A stretch of 5,525 nucleotides of DNA from REEB509 sp049314555 (lineage in GTDB: Bacteria > Pseudomonadota > Alphaproteobacteria > Caulobacterales > Aquidulcibacteraceae), in contig JBMOEW010000076.1 of NCBI GenBank assembly GCA_049314555.1, positions 1 through 5,525 on the forward strand. The letters are read 5' to 3'. Every line of letters begins with the position of its first letter. The stretch's first letter is position 1. Below, one piece after another: positions 1-4,860 of this stretch. The notes under the pieces are model-generated. The model was given only the letters and a program-made list of their open reading frames with translations. It was not told where the DNA came from and ran no database searches. The translations under genes and the position numbers were made by a program.

Positions 1-191
1 TCTTCCAGTTCGATTTCCTTGGCGACGGTGACGCCGTCCTTGGTGGTGCGCGGCGCGCCAAAGGACTTTTCGATCACCACGTTGCGGCCCTTTGGGCCCA
101 ACGTGACCTTCACGGCGTTGGCGAGGATATCCACGCCCGCCAGCATTTTTTCGCGCGCGTCAGCGCCGAAATTCACAATCTTCGCAGCCAT
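1..191 (-). CDS. groL: 60 kDa chaperonin GroEL, N-terminal fragment (cut by window edge)
   Basis: GroEL forms the cytoplasmic double-ring ATP-driven folding chamber capped by GroES. Only the first 63 codons are present; the gene continues past base 1. The protein begins MAAKIVNFGADAR, the family's usual start. It carries the nucleotide-binding TLGPKGRNV segment (residues 30-38), then KSFGAP (42-47) and TKDGVTVAKEIEL (50-62), where D52 matches the aspartate needed for ATP hydrolysis in E. coli GroEL. All of this is equatorial domain. The ATG is preceded by AAGGA (200-204) at 8 nt spacing. The gene lies 82 nt downstream of groES on the same strand and is presumably read from the same CIRCE-controlled promoter. 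No defect is visible in the part seen. Whether this is the only groEL copy cannot be told from the window. Confidence 0.98.
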   Translation of the reverse strand, partial: MAAKIVNFGADAREKMLAGVDILANAVKVTLGPKGRNVVIEKSFGAPRTTKDGVTVAKEIELE

Positions 192-216
192 TGCGATGTT
201 CCTTCATCTAATCTTT

Positions 217-230
217 GAGCCGTCAGGCTC
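217..230 (-). other. Stem-loop 2 in the groES-groEL intergenic gap
   Basis: A perfect 5-bp stem GAGCC / GGCTC with a 4-nt loop lies about 12 nt upstream of the groEL Shine-Dalgarno sequence. Together with the hairpin at 252-268 it leaves an AU-richer linker just before the groEL ribosome binding site. This could set differential stability or translation of the two cistrons. The structure is visible; the function is inferred. Confidence 0.4.
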
Positions 231-251
231 GCGGTCGTTGGGGCAAAAGTG

Positions 252-268
252 GCGGGCTTAATGCCCGC
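252..268 (-). other. Stem-loop 1 in the groES-groEL intergenic gap
   Basis: A perfect 6-bp inverted repeat GCGGGC / GCCCGC flanks a 5-nt loop, starting 5 nt past the groES stop. No T-run follows, so it does not look like an intrinsic terminator. In Agrobacterium tumefaciens the groESL transcript is reported to be cleaved between the two genes. A similar processing or stabilising role here is inference. Confidence 0.5.
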
Positions 269-273
269 GCGTG

Positions 274-588
274 TCACTTGCCCTTTTTCGCGGCTTTGCC
301 TTCCAGCACGCCCATCACGTCGCTTTCTTTCATGATCAACAGCTCGTCGCCGTCGATCGTGACTTCCGTGCCAGACCATTTGCCAAACAGGATGCGGTCA
401 CCCACTTCCAGGTCCATCTTGATGCGCTCGCCGTCTTCGTCGCGCGCGCCTGGGCCAACAGCAACCACTTCGCCTTCTTGAGGCTTTTCCTTGGCAGTAT
501 CTGGGATGATGATCCCGCCTTTGGACTTTTCTTCTTCCTTAACGCGCTTTACGAGCACGCGATCGCCGAGCGGACGGAAATTCGCCAC
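274..588 (-). CDS. groES: 10 kDa co-chaperonin GroES
   Basis: GroES is the heptameric lid of the GroEL chamber, cytoplasmic and essential for folding of many proteins. The product is 104 aa, slightly longer than the usual 95-97. It starts MANFRPLGDRVLVKRV. The GroEL-contacting mobile loop is residues 17-36, with the hydrophobic GGIIIPDT core at 24-31. EVVAVGPG is at 40-47, GDRILFGKWSGTEV at 63-76 and the C-terminal ELLIMKESDVMGVLE at 82-96. Residues 97-104 (GKAAKKGK) form a short lysine-rich tail beyond the normal end. The GTG start was chosen because AAGGAG lies 6 nt upstream and the protein then begins exactly where the family does. The in-frame ATG at 648 lies inside the CIRCE operator and cannot be the start. 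It is the first gene of the groESL operon. Confidence 0.97.
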   Translation of the reverse strand: MANFRPLGDRVLVKRVKEEEKSKGGIIIPDTAKEKPQEGEVVAVGPGARDEDGERIKMDLEVGDRILFGKWSGTEVTIDGDELLIMKESDVMGVLEGKAAKKGK

Positions 589-594
589 GACTGA

Positions 595-600
595 CTCCTT
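595..600 (-). promoter_or_regulatory. groES ribosome binding site, fixing the GTG start
   Basis: AAGGAG on the minus strand is followed by a 6-nt spacer and then GTG at 588-586. This is the strongest Shine-Dalgarno match in the groES leader and settles the choice of GTG over the upstream in-frame ATG. Confidence 0.85.
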
Positions 601-641
601 TGTTGCGGTTGAAATGGACGTAACTGCCGAGATCGGCGCGT

Positions 642-668
642 TTAGCACTCACCTGCCTCGACTGCTAA
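642..668 (-). promoter_or_regulatory. CIRCE operator (HrcA binding site) of groESL
   Basis: On the plus strand the element reads TTAGCACTC, 9 nt, then GACTGCTAA. The consensus is TTAGCACTC-N9-GAGTGCTAA, so 17 of 18 arm positions match; the single deviation is C at 662. It begins about 8 nt downstream of the -10 hexamer and so covers or directly follows the expected transcription start, the usual position for HrcA repression. HrcA with CIRCE is a well-established heat-shock repressor system that needs GroEL for HrcA activity, giving feedback on chaperonin level. The hrcA gene is not in this window. Confidence 0.95.
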
Positions 669-676
669 CGGGCGGG

Positions 677-705
677 AGATAGGCGCTTGTGCCGGAAGCG
701 TCAAG
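677..705 (-). promoter_or_regulatory. groESL promoter (sigma-70 / sigma-32 type)
   Basis: On the minus strand, CTTGAC (700-705) is separated by 17 nt from CTATCT (677-682). The CTTG core and the CTAT-like -10 are compatible both with alphaproteobacterial housekeeping promoters and with RpoH-type heat-shock promoters of this class, so the sigma factor cannot be decided by eye. The expected start falls at the edge of the CIRCE element, giving a leader of about 80 nt before the groES GTG. Joint positive control by RpoH and negative control by HrcA is known for groESL in Caulobacter and is plausible here. Confidence 0.8.
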
Positions 706-751
706 GCTGCCGAGATCAATTCCGCGTATCGAGAAGAGGTGAGTTGAGGCG

Positions 752-808
752 GGTGGGGCACCAGCAACGTTAAAAACGCTCGGCCTTAAGGCCTGAAGGT
801 GCCCCACC
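752..808 (-). repeat. Branched inverted repeat between the 465-aa gene and the groESL promoter; possible terminator or intergenic repeat
   Basis: A perfect 11-bp inverted repeat (GGTGGGGCACC at 752-762, GGTGCCCCACC at 798-808) encloses 35 nt. Inside lie a 12-nt perfect palindrome GGCCTTAAGGCC (782-793) and a second hairpin, on the minus strand AGCGTT-TTT-AACGTT (six pairs, one a G-T), so the whole could fold as a three-way junction. It begins 6 nt beyond the stop codon of the exported-protein gene. No T-run follows the outer stem. A run of five T does lie about 5 nt after the inner GGCC hairpin, so a weak intrinsic terminator inside it is possible. It could also be a dispersed palindromic repeat. 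The pairing is seen; the role is inferred. Confidence 0.55.
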
Positions 809-814
809 AGATCT

Positions 815-2212
815 TCAGGTCGGGCAATAGGGGTCCGCTGGGGGGGACGGGTTGCGGTTGCGGCCAAGCATCCCCCCAAGCGCTCGTCCCGCCATGCCGG
901 CACCGGGGATCCCCGTAGCCCCACCGATAGCTTCCCCGACCGCTGAGCCGCCAGACTGACCCTGCTGGCTTCGGCGCGCCTGCGCGCGTTCCTGGCACCA
1001 AGCCTGTTGGCTCATGCCCGAAGGCGGAGCCGTTTCGGTGAGGGGGTCACGGGGCATCGCGCCGGCCATATCGGTCATCCCTGCCATCATGCTGCGGCCA
1101 AGGCCATCGACGCTCACAGAGTTGAGGCGCACCTTGGCGGCCCAGTTCTGACGCCATGGGGTGCGCGGATCTGATGGCCGGGCGGGATCGACAAAGTTGG
1201 CTTCTGGTCCAAAGGCGGTCATGAACAACATGCCGCCGCGCTCTTCGTCGGAACTGCCGACGCCCATGGCGCGGGCGGCCTCCAAAGGCACAGTGCACTC
1301 GGTTGTTGACGGCGCAAGCAGCACCCGTTCGCGCACCAGTCGGGCCGCTTCATCCGGCGCCAGGAACTGCATGACGCTCGCGTCCCAGGTTTGGACCGCA
1401 CTGGACGACCAATAGACCATGTCACCTTCGCGGTCGCCCTGCGCGAAGGCGGCCAAGGCATAGCCGGTTGCGCGGGGAATGGCGCTCCAAGCCAATCCGA
1501 CCGAACCAGAAGGGTTCGGCGCATTTCGGCTAAAGGCAATCGGGGCCAAAACATCGTAGTCAGACGCGAGGCTGAAGCGGATATCCGATGCCATTGATGA
1601 ACGGACCCGGTGATCGCCGACGATGCTACCGCCCCGGGGGATCGTTGTATTAGATTCCATCATGCCAAAGCGCGGCCCAAACGCAACAGAGGGCCACCCG
1701 CGCTCGGACGGCGGGTTTGGTGTGCGCGCCGCCGTGACCCGGCTTTCAAGGCCCGCTGGCATTTGCCCCGCTGCGACGCGGGCGAAATCAATGACGATAG
1801 GTTGGCCGCGCCCGGCGCGCTCACCGCAGCCATAAAACAGGAACAAGCGGCCGCGAGGTTGTTCGAAGTCGTCGCCGGGCGTCCCGGGTTCTCGCGGCAC
1901 GTCGCCGTTGGGGCCAAGGCGTAAATCCGGACCAAGGCGCGCCGCCGCAGGCACGGTGTGGGTTGCTTCAACCCCGCCGCGGGTGGGACGATCCTGCGAG
2001 GCGATCTCCAGATTGAGCGTCGTCGAACTGGCCACACCGCCCCGCGCCATGGCTAGGGCGTCCATGCCGCCACGCATTCCGATCATGCCAGAGCCCGTCG
2101 TCGCGCTCATCCAGTAAACTGTGCGCGGCGCCACAACTTCCTGTCGATCCTGTGCCAGGGCTAGCCCAGAGACGCTGATCAAAAGAGCTGCAACAAATAT
2201 GGACGCGCGCAT
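815..2212 (-). CDS. Uncharacterised exported protein with a glycine-rich C-terminus
   Basis: I do not recognise a named family; it recalls unnamed secreted proteins of sphingomonads and Caulobacterales. Residues 1-20 form a clear Sec signal peptide (hydrophobic core IFVAALLISVSGLALA, likely cut ALA|QD after A20), so the product is periplasmic or beyond. Gly/Met-rich stretches follow at 37-60 and again near 370-386. A central region has GRLFLFYGCGERAGRGQPIVIDF (121-143) and WSAIPRATGYALAAFA (242-257), the latter resembling a beta-sandwich strand pair. A third block, MLFMTAFGPEANFVDPARPSDPRTPW, lies at 328-353. The mature chain has four cysteines (129, 306, 406, 463), enough for two disulfides. 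Residues 420-450 carry repeated GxxxG-like spacing ahead of a Pro-rich end. ATG is preceded by AAAGGAG at 7 nt. The preceding aminotransferase gene ends 112 nt upstream. No enzymatic motif is apparent. Confidence 0.85.
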   Translation of the reverse strand: MRASIFVAALLISVSGLALAQDRQEVVAPRTVYWMSATTGSGMIGMRGGMDALAMARGGVASSTTLNLEIASQDRPTRGGVEATHTVPAAARLGPDLRLGPNGDVPREPGTPGDDFEQPRGRLFLFYGCGERAGRGQPIVIDFARVAAGQMPAGLESRVTAARTPNPPSERGWPSVAFGPRFGMMESNTTIPRGGSIVGDHRVRSSMASDIRFSLASDYDVLAPIAFSRNAPNPSGSVGLAWSAIPRATGYALAAFAQGDREGDMVYWSSSAVQTWDASVMQFLAPDEAARLVRERVLLAPSTTECTVPLEAARAMGVGSSDEERGGMLFMTAFGPEANFVDPARPSDPRTPWRQNWAAKVRLNSVSVDGLGRSMMAGMTDMAGAMPRDPLTETAPPSGMSQQAWCQERAQARRSQQGQSGGSAVGEAIGGATGIPGAGMAGRALGGMLGRNRNPSPPADPYCPT

Positions 2213-2324
2213 TGGATCACTCCTTTGTGGACATCACTACCTCAGCCGACGCGGCTTACGTGCCAGCGCATGGAGCCATGCCACTAAACTGCACACGCAA
2301 GCCAAGCTCGGGCTGTAACCGCGG
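2213..2324 (-). other. Leader/intergenic region of the exported-protein gene with two short hairpins
   Basis: This 112-nt gap separates the aminotransferase stop from the next start on the same strand. It holds an inverted repeat GCATGG-AG-CCATGC (2268-2281) and a 5-bp stem AGCCG / CGGCT with a 3-nt loop (2244-2256), followed by the Shine-Dalgarno sequence (2220-2226). Neither hairpin has a T-run, so no intrinsic terminator is supported. No convincing -35/-10 pair was found. Whether the exported protein has its own promoter or is read through from the upstream operon stays open. Confidence 0.35.
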
Positions 2325-3485
2325 TCACATGCCAGCGTCGATCCAAGCCGCCAAACGACCGATCCCTTCTTTAACCTCATCGGTGCGGCGCGCATAGGCA
2401 ATCCGAACCCAACGGTGGCCATCGGTTTCGCAGAAGTCGACGCCGGGCGTCATGGACACCTGCGCCTGATGCAGCGCCCGGCGGCAAAACTCCAAGGAGT
2501 TTTGGCTGTGGTCGCTTATGTCCAAAAGCAGATAAAAGGCACCATCCGCCGGCGCGGCGAGGCTAAGGCCAAGCCGCGGCAGCGCCTCCAAAAGCAAGGC
2601 CCGGTTTGCGGCGTAAACGGCCAGCCGCGCCTGGGCCGGCTCGTCCTCGTCGAGCGCGCCAAGCGCTGCCTCCTGCGCGATCGCAGGTGGGCAGATAAAA
2701 AGATTTTGCGACAGACGTTCAATCGCAGGAATGATGGACTGAGGCGCAACAATCCAACCAACCCGCCAGCCCGTCATCGCCCAATACTTAGAGAAGCTGT
2801 TGACGACTATGGCGTCAGGATCGACAGCCAAAGCGGTCGTGCAATCCCTGCCATAACTCAAGCCATGATAGATCTCATCGCTGATCAGCGGAATGCCACG
2901 GTCGCGGCAAGCCATAGCAAGGGAGGCAAGGTGCGACTGATCCAGCATCGCGCCAGTGGGGTTAGCAGGGCTCGCAATCAAGGCTCCAGCGATTGGGCCG
3001 AGGCAGGCAAGGTGCTGCGGGGTAAGCTGGCGATGGTCATCGAGGCTGGCCTGCGCAATCGCAGCCTCTAGCCCAAGACTGGTAAGGATGTGGCGATAGG
3101 GCGGGTACCCAGGCGCCGCCATCGCCACCCGGTCGCCGGTTGCAAAAAGCGCCAGAAACGCCAAGAGAAAAGCACCCGATGCCCCCGCAGTGATCGCAAT
3201 CTGATCCGGCGCGACAGAAACGCCGTACCGGCGACCGTACCAACCAGCGATTGCTGCCCGGAGCGGTCTCATGCCCAAACCTTCCGTATACCCAGTTCGC
3301 CCCGCGGCCATGGCCTGCGCCGCCGCAGCAAGCGTTTTCGGTCCAGGGCCCTCAAACGGCTGGCCAACGTCAAACCGCACAACCTTGAAGCCCTGCGCCT
3401 CCAGCTTGGCAGCTTCGCGCACCATTTCCATGGCCAAGAACGGACGGATCGCAGATCGCGACCCCGGTTTAATCCTGGACGTCAC
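2325..3485 (-). CDS. PLP-dependent class I/II aminotransferase (AspB/aromatic-type fold)
   Basis: This is a fold-type I enzyme that moves an amino group between an amino acid and a 2-oxoacid in the cytoplasm; the substrate cannot be read from sequence. The 386-aa length fits the family. Visible elements are SRSAI at the N-terminus (9-13), DVGQPFEG (39-46), YTEGLGMRPLR (66-76), ITAGASGAF (98-106), SPANPTG with N175, SDEIYHGL with D203 and Y206 (202-209), and NSFSKYWAMTGWRVGW (229-244), where K233 is the Schiff-base lysine. R361 in WVRIAYA is the expected carboxylate-binding arginine. The start is GTG at 3485-3483, because its bases overlap the upstream peroxidase stop (GTGA) and the family N-terminus begins there. 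No strong Shine-Dalgarno is seen, so translational coupling is likely. A longer reading frame starting at 3722 would lie wholly inside the peroxidase gene and was rejected. Confidence 0.93.
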   Translation of the reverse strand: MTSRIKPGSRSAIRPFLAMEMVREAAKLEAQGFKVVRFDVGQPFEGPGPKTLAAAAQAMAAGRTGYTEGLGMRPLRAAIAGWYGRRYGVSVAPDQIAITAGASGAFLLAFLALFATGDRVAMAAPGYPPYRHILTSLGLEAAIAQASLDDHRQLTPQHLACLGPIAGALIASPANPTGAMLDQSHLASLAMACRDRGIPLISDEIYHGLSYGRDCTTALAVDPDAIVVNSFSKYWAMTGWRVGWIVAPQSIIPAIERLSQNLFICPPAIAQEAALGALDEDEPAQARLAVYAANRALLLEALPRLGLSLAAPADGAFYLLLDISDHSQNSLEFCRRALHQAQVSMTPGVDFCETDGHRWVRIAYARRTDEVKEGIGRLAAWIDAGM

Positions 3486-3970
3486 CCCGCCAAAGCTTTC
3501 TCGATGGCCGTTATCATTTCTGGGCCCAAGGGCGCAGCAGACGACGGAAATCCGTCCAAAAGATCGCCGGTTTTGCCGATCAGGAACTTGTGAAAATTCC
3601 AACGGGGCAGGGCGTTCTCGCCGGCTTCCCGCGCAACCCATTGGTAAAACGGATGGCGGCCCGCCCCAAGGATGTCGACCTTCGAGGCCATGGGGAACGT
3701 GACCTGAAAGCGGCTTTCGCAAAAGCTCAAGATCTCATCCTCAGACCCCGCCTCTTGGCCGCCAAAGTCGTTACAGGGCGCGCCCAAAACCACCAGGCCC
3801 TTGGACTTCTTGGCGGCAAACAACGCTTCAAGATCGCGATACTGGCTGGTGTAGCCGCAGGCGCTGGCCACATTCACCACCAACACCGCAGATCCGGCAT
3901 AGTTCTTCAAGGCGATCTCTTCGCTTGGGCTTGCCAGCTTCCCAAAGGAAAAATCATGGGCCGTTACCAT
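3482..3970 (-). CDS. Glutathione peroxidase family protein (BtuE/Gpx-like thiol peroxidase)
   Basis: The 162-aa protein has the thioredoxin fold typical of non-selenium glutathione peroxidases, which reduce hydrogen peroxide and organic hydroperoxides in the cytoplasm. The signature VNVASACGYTSQY (32-44) supplies peroxidatic C38. The rest of the catalytic tetrad is Q72 in APCNDFGGQEAG (64-75) and W124-N125 in RWNFHKFLI (123-131). C84 in FCESRFQVTFP (83-93) aligns with the resolving cysteine of yeast Gpx3, which suggests thioredoxin rather than glutathione as reductant. C66 is a further family-type cysteine. The ATG was chosen because GGAG lies 6 nt upstream and the length matches the family; the frame stays open to 4381 but that extension would run over the hydrolase gene. 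The stop overlaps the GTG of the aminotransferase, so the two are co-translated. The neighbouring hydrolase ends 61 nt upstream. Confidence 0.95.
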   Translation of the reverse strand: MVTAHDFSFGKLASPSEEIALKNYAGSAVLVVNVASACGYTSQYRDLEALFAAKKSKGLVVLGAPCNDFGGQEAGSEDEILSFCESRFQVTFPMASKVDILGAGRHPFYQWVAREAGENALPRWNFHKFLIGKTGDLLDGFPSSAAPLGPEMITAIEKALAG

Positions 3971-4031
3971 TAAGCGCTCCGTATTTATAGGGAATGGCGG
4001 ATCAGTGGGGCAAACCGAGGGTTGGCCCGGT

Positions 4032-4700
4032 TCAACTCGTGCCCACAGCAAAATCCGAGACAAAGGGATTGGTCTTTCGCTCCCACCCAAACGTGGAAAG
4101 GTCCCCGTGGCCCGGCAGGAATCGAACATCGTCGCCGAGCGGAAACAACTTCGAGCGAATCGAGGAGACGAGGGCGTCAAAATCGCCCCGTGGAAAGTCT
4201 GTGCGACCGATCGAGCCTTTGAACAAGACATCGCCCACAAACGCAAAGCGCGCCGTTGGCTCATAAAACACGACATGTCCTGGCGTGTGGCCAGGGCAAT
4301 GATGAACATCAAACCGAGCTTCGCCAAGTTCGACAACATCGCCGTCCTCAAGCCATCGGTCCGGCACGCAGGGCTTAGCATCAGTCAGTCCATAGCGCGC
4401 ACCCTGGTCGCCAAGCCCAGCCAAGAGCCAAGCCTCTTCTTTATGTGGGCCTTCAATCGGCACCCCATAGTGCGCTGCCAGATCGGCAGCGGCCCCCGCA
4501 TGATCCAGATGGCCATGCGTCAGCATGATTTTCTCTATGGTAACACCCTTTGCCTGTGCCGCGGCAATGAGGCGGGGAATTTCCCCACCGGGGTCCACAA
4601 ACGCCCCCTTCCTCGTTGCGGTGCACCAGACAAGGCTGGTGTTCTGCTGAAACGAGGTCACAGGGATCACGACAATTTGGATCGGCTTGCCATCATTCAT
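4032..4700 (-). CDS. Metallo-beta-lactamase fold hydrolase, glyoxalase II-like (YcbL type)
   Basis: The 222-aa product matches the YcbL-type glyoxalase II subfamily, hydrolases of S-lactoylglutathione-like thioesters or related substrates. The dinuclear metal site is visible: THGHLDHAG gives H62, H64, D66 and H67; H138 lies in CPGHTPGH; D157 in FVGDVLF; and H198 in PGHGDLSTF. The late GSIGRTDFPRGD (162-173) and STFGWERKTNPF (202-213) blocks are typical of YcbL proteins. The start at 4700 places IPVTSFQQN at the usual distance from the N-terminus. A second in-frame ATG at 4748 adds 16 residues that look unlike the family, so it is less likely, although neither start has a strong Shine-Dalgarno. 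The gene is divergent from ileS and lies 61 nt upstream of the peroxidase gene on the same strand, so it probably heads the operon. Its role in glutathione or methylglyoxal detoxification is inference from family and context. Confidence 0.93.
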   Translation of the reverse strand: MNDGKPIQIVVIPVTSFQQNTSLVWCTATRKGAFVDPGGEIPRLIAAAQAKGVTIEKIMLTHGHLDHAGAAADLAAHYGVPIEGPHKEEAWLLAGLGDQGARYGLTDAKPCVPDRWLEDGDVVELGEARFDVHHCPGHTPGHVVFYEPTARFAFVGDVLFKGSIGRTDFPRGDFDALVSSIRSKLFPLGDDVRFLPGHGDLSTFGWERKTNPFVSDFAVGTS

Positions 4701-4772
4701 GGGGCCACTTCTAGACCGCAACCACAACGACTGGTAAAGCCCGTTCATGCATCATCGCCCAACCCTGCGAAT

Positions 4773-4801
4773 TTGAAACCCGGCCCGCGTTGAGCGAATA
4801 T
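4773..4801 (+). promoter_or_regulatory. Candidate ileS promoter (weak)
   Basis: TTGAAA (4773-4778) matches the sigma-70 -35 well. At 17 nt spacing the best -10 is only GAATAT (4796-4801), three of six matches. The pair overlaps the left arm and loop of the hairpin at 4778-4817, so if it is the promoter the hairpin acts as DNA (an operator). If not, the promoter lies further left and the hairpin is in the transcript. Confidence 0.25.
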
Positions 4802-4817
4802 CTCCGCGGGACCGGGT
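4778..4817. promoter_or_regulatory. Long GC-rich hairpin/dyad in the divergent region upstream of ileS
   Basis: ACCCGG-CCCGCG (4778-4789) pairs with CGCGGG-A-CCGGGT (4805-4817), twelve base pairs broken only by one bulged A at 4811. Inside, GAG (4792-4794) can pair with CTC (4802-4804), extending the stem to about 15 pairs with a 2-nt bulge and a 7-nt loop. It lies 43 nt upstream of the ileS ATG and 77 nt from the hydrolase start. No T-run follows directly; six T lie at 4840-4845. It may be an operator serving both divergent genes or a leader structure of ileS mRNA. The pairing is certain, the role is not known. Confidence 0.6.
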
Positions 4818-4860
4818 AGCCAATTGCACAACCACCGCATTTTTTCCCGGAGACCGTCCG

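Noticed and set aside
274..648. Longer groES frame with ATG at 648 (20 extra residues)
   Set aside because: The ATG lies inside the CIRCE operator at or next to the expected transcription start; GTG at 588 has a strong Shine-Dalgarno and gives the normal GroES N-terminus.
2415..3071. Plus-strand open frame of 218 codons opposite the aminotransferase
   Set aside because: It is antisense to the motif-complete aminotransferase, basic and without domain features.
2325..3722. 465-residue aminotransferase frame starting at 3722
   Set aside because: The first 79 codons lie wholly within the peroxidase gene and show no aminotransferase similarity; the GTGA overlap start at 3485 fits the family.
3984..4013. 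Possible promoter before the peroxidase: TTGCCC-N18-TATAAA on the minus strand
   Set aside because: The -10 match is good, but the start would fall within or next to the Shine-Dalgarno sequence, leaving almost no leader; probably a chance AT-rich patch.
3482..4381. 299-residue frame upstream of the peroxidase
   Set aside because: The extension overlaps the hydrolase gene in another frame and reads as low-quality sequence; the ATG at 3970 has a Shine-Dalgarno and yields the standard Gpx length.
4032..4748. Hydrolase start at ATG 4748
   Set aside because: It adds 16 residues that do not resemble the YcbL N-terminus and has no clear ribosome binding site; it is not fully excluded.
4005..4793. 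Plus-strand open frame of 262 codons opposite the hydrolase
   Set aside because: It is antisense to a well-supported metallo-beta-lactamase gene with its full metal-binding motif set; the translation has no recognisable domain.
4701..4860. T-box riboswitch upstream of ileS
   Set aside because: The region is too short, no T-box sequence or specifier stem is seen, and T-boxes are not expected in Proteobacteria.
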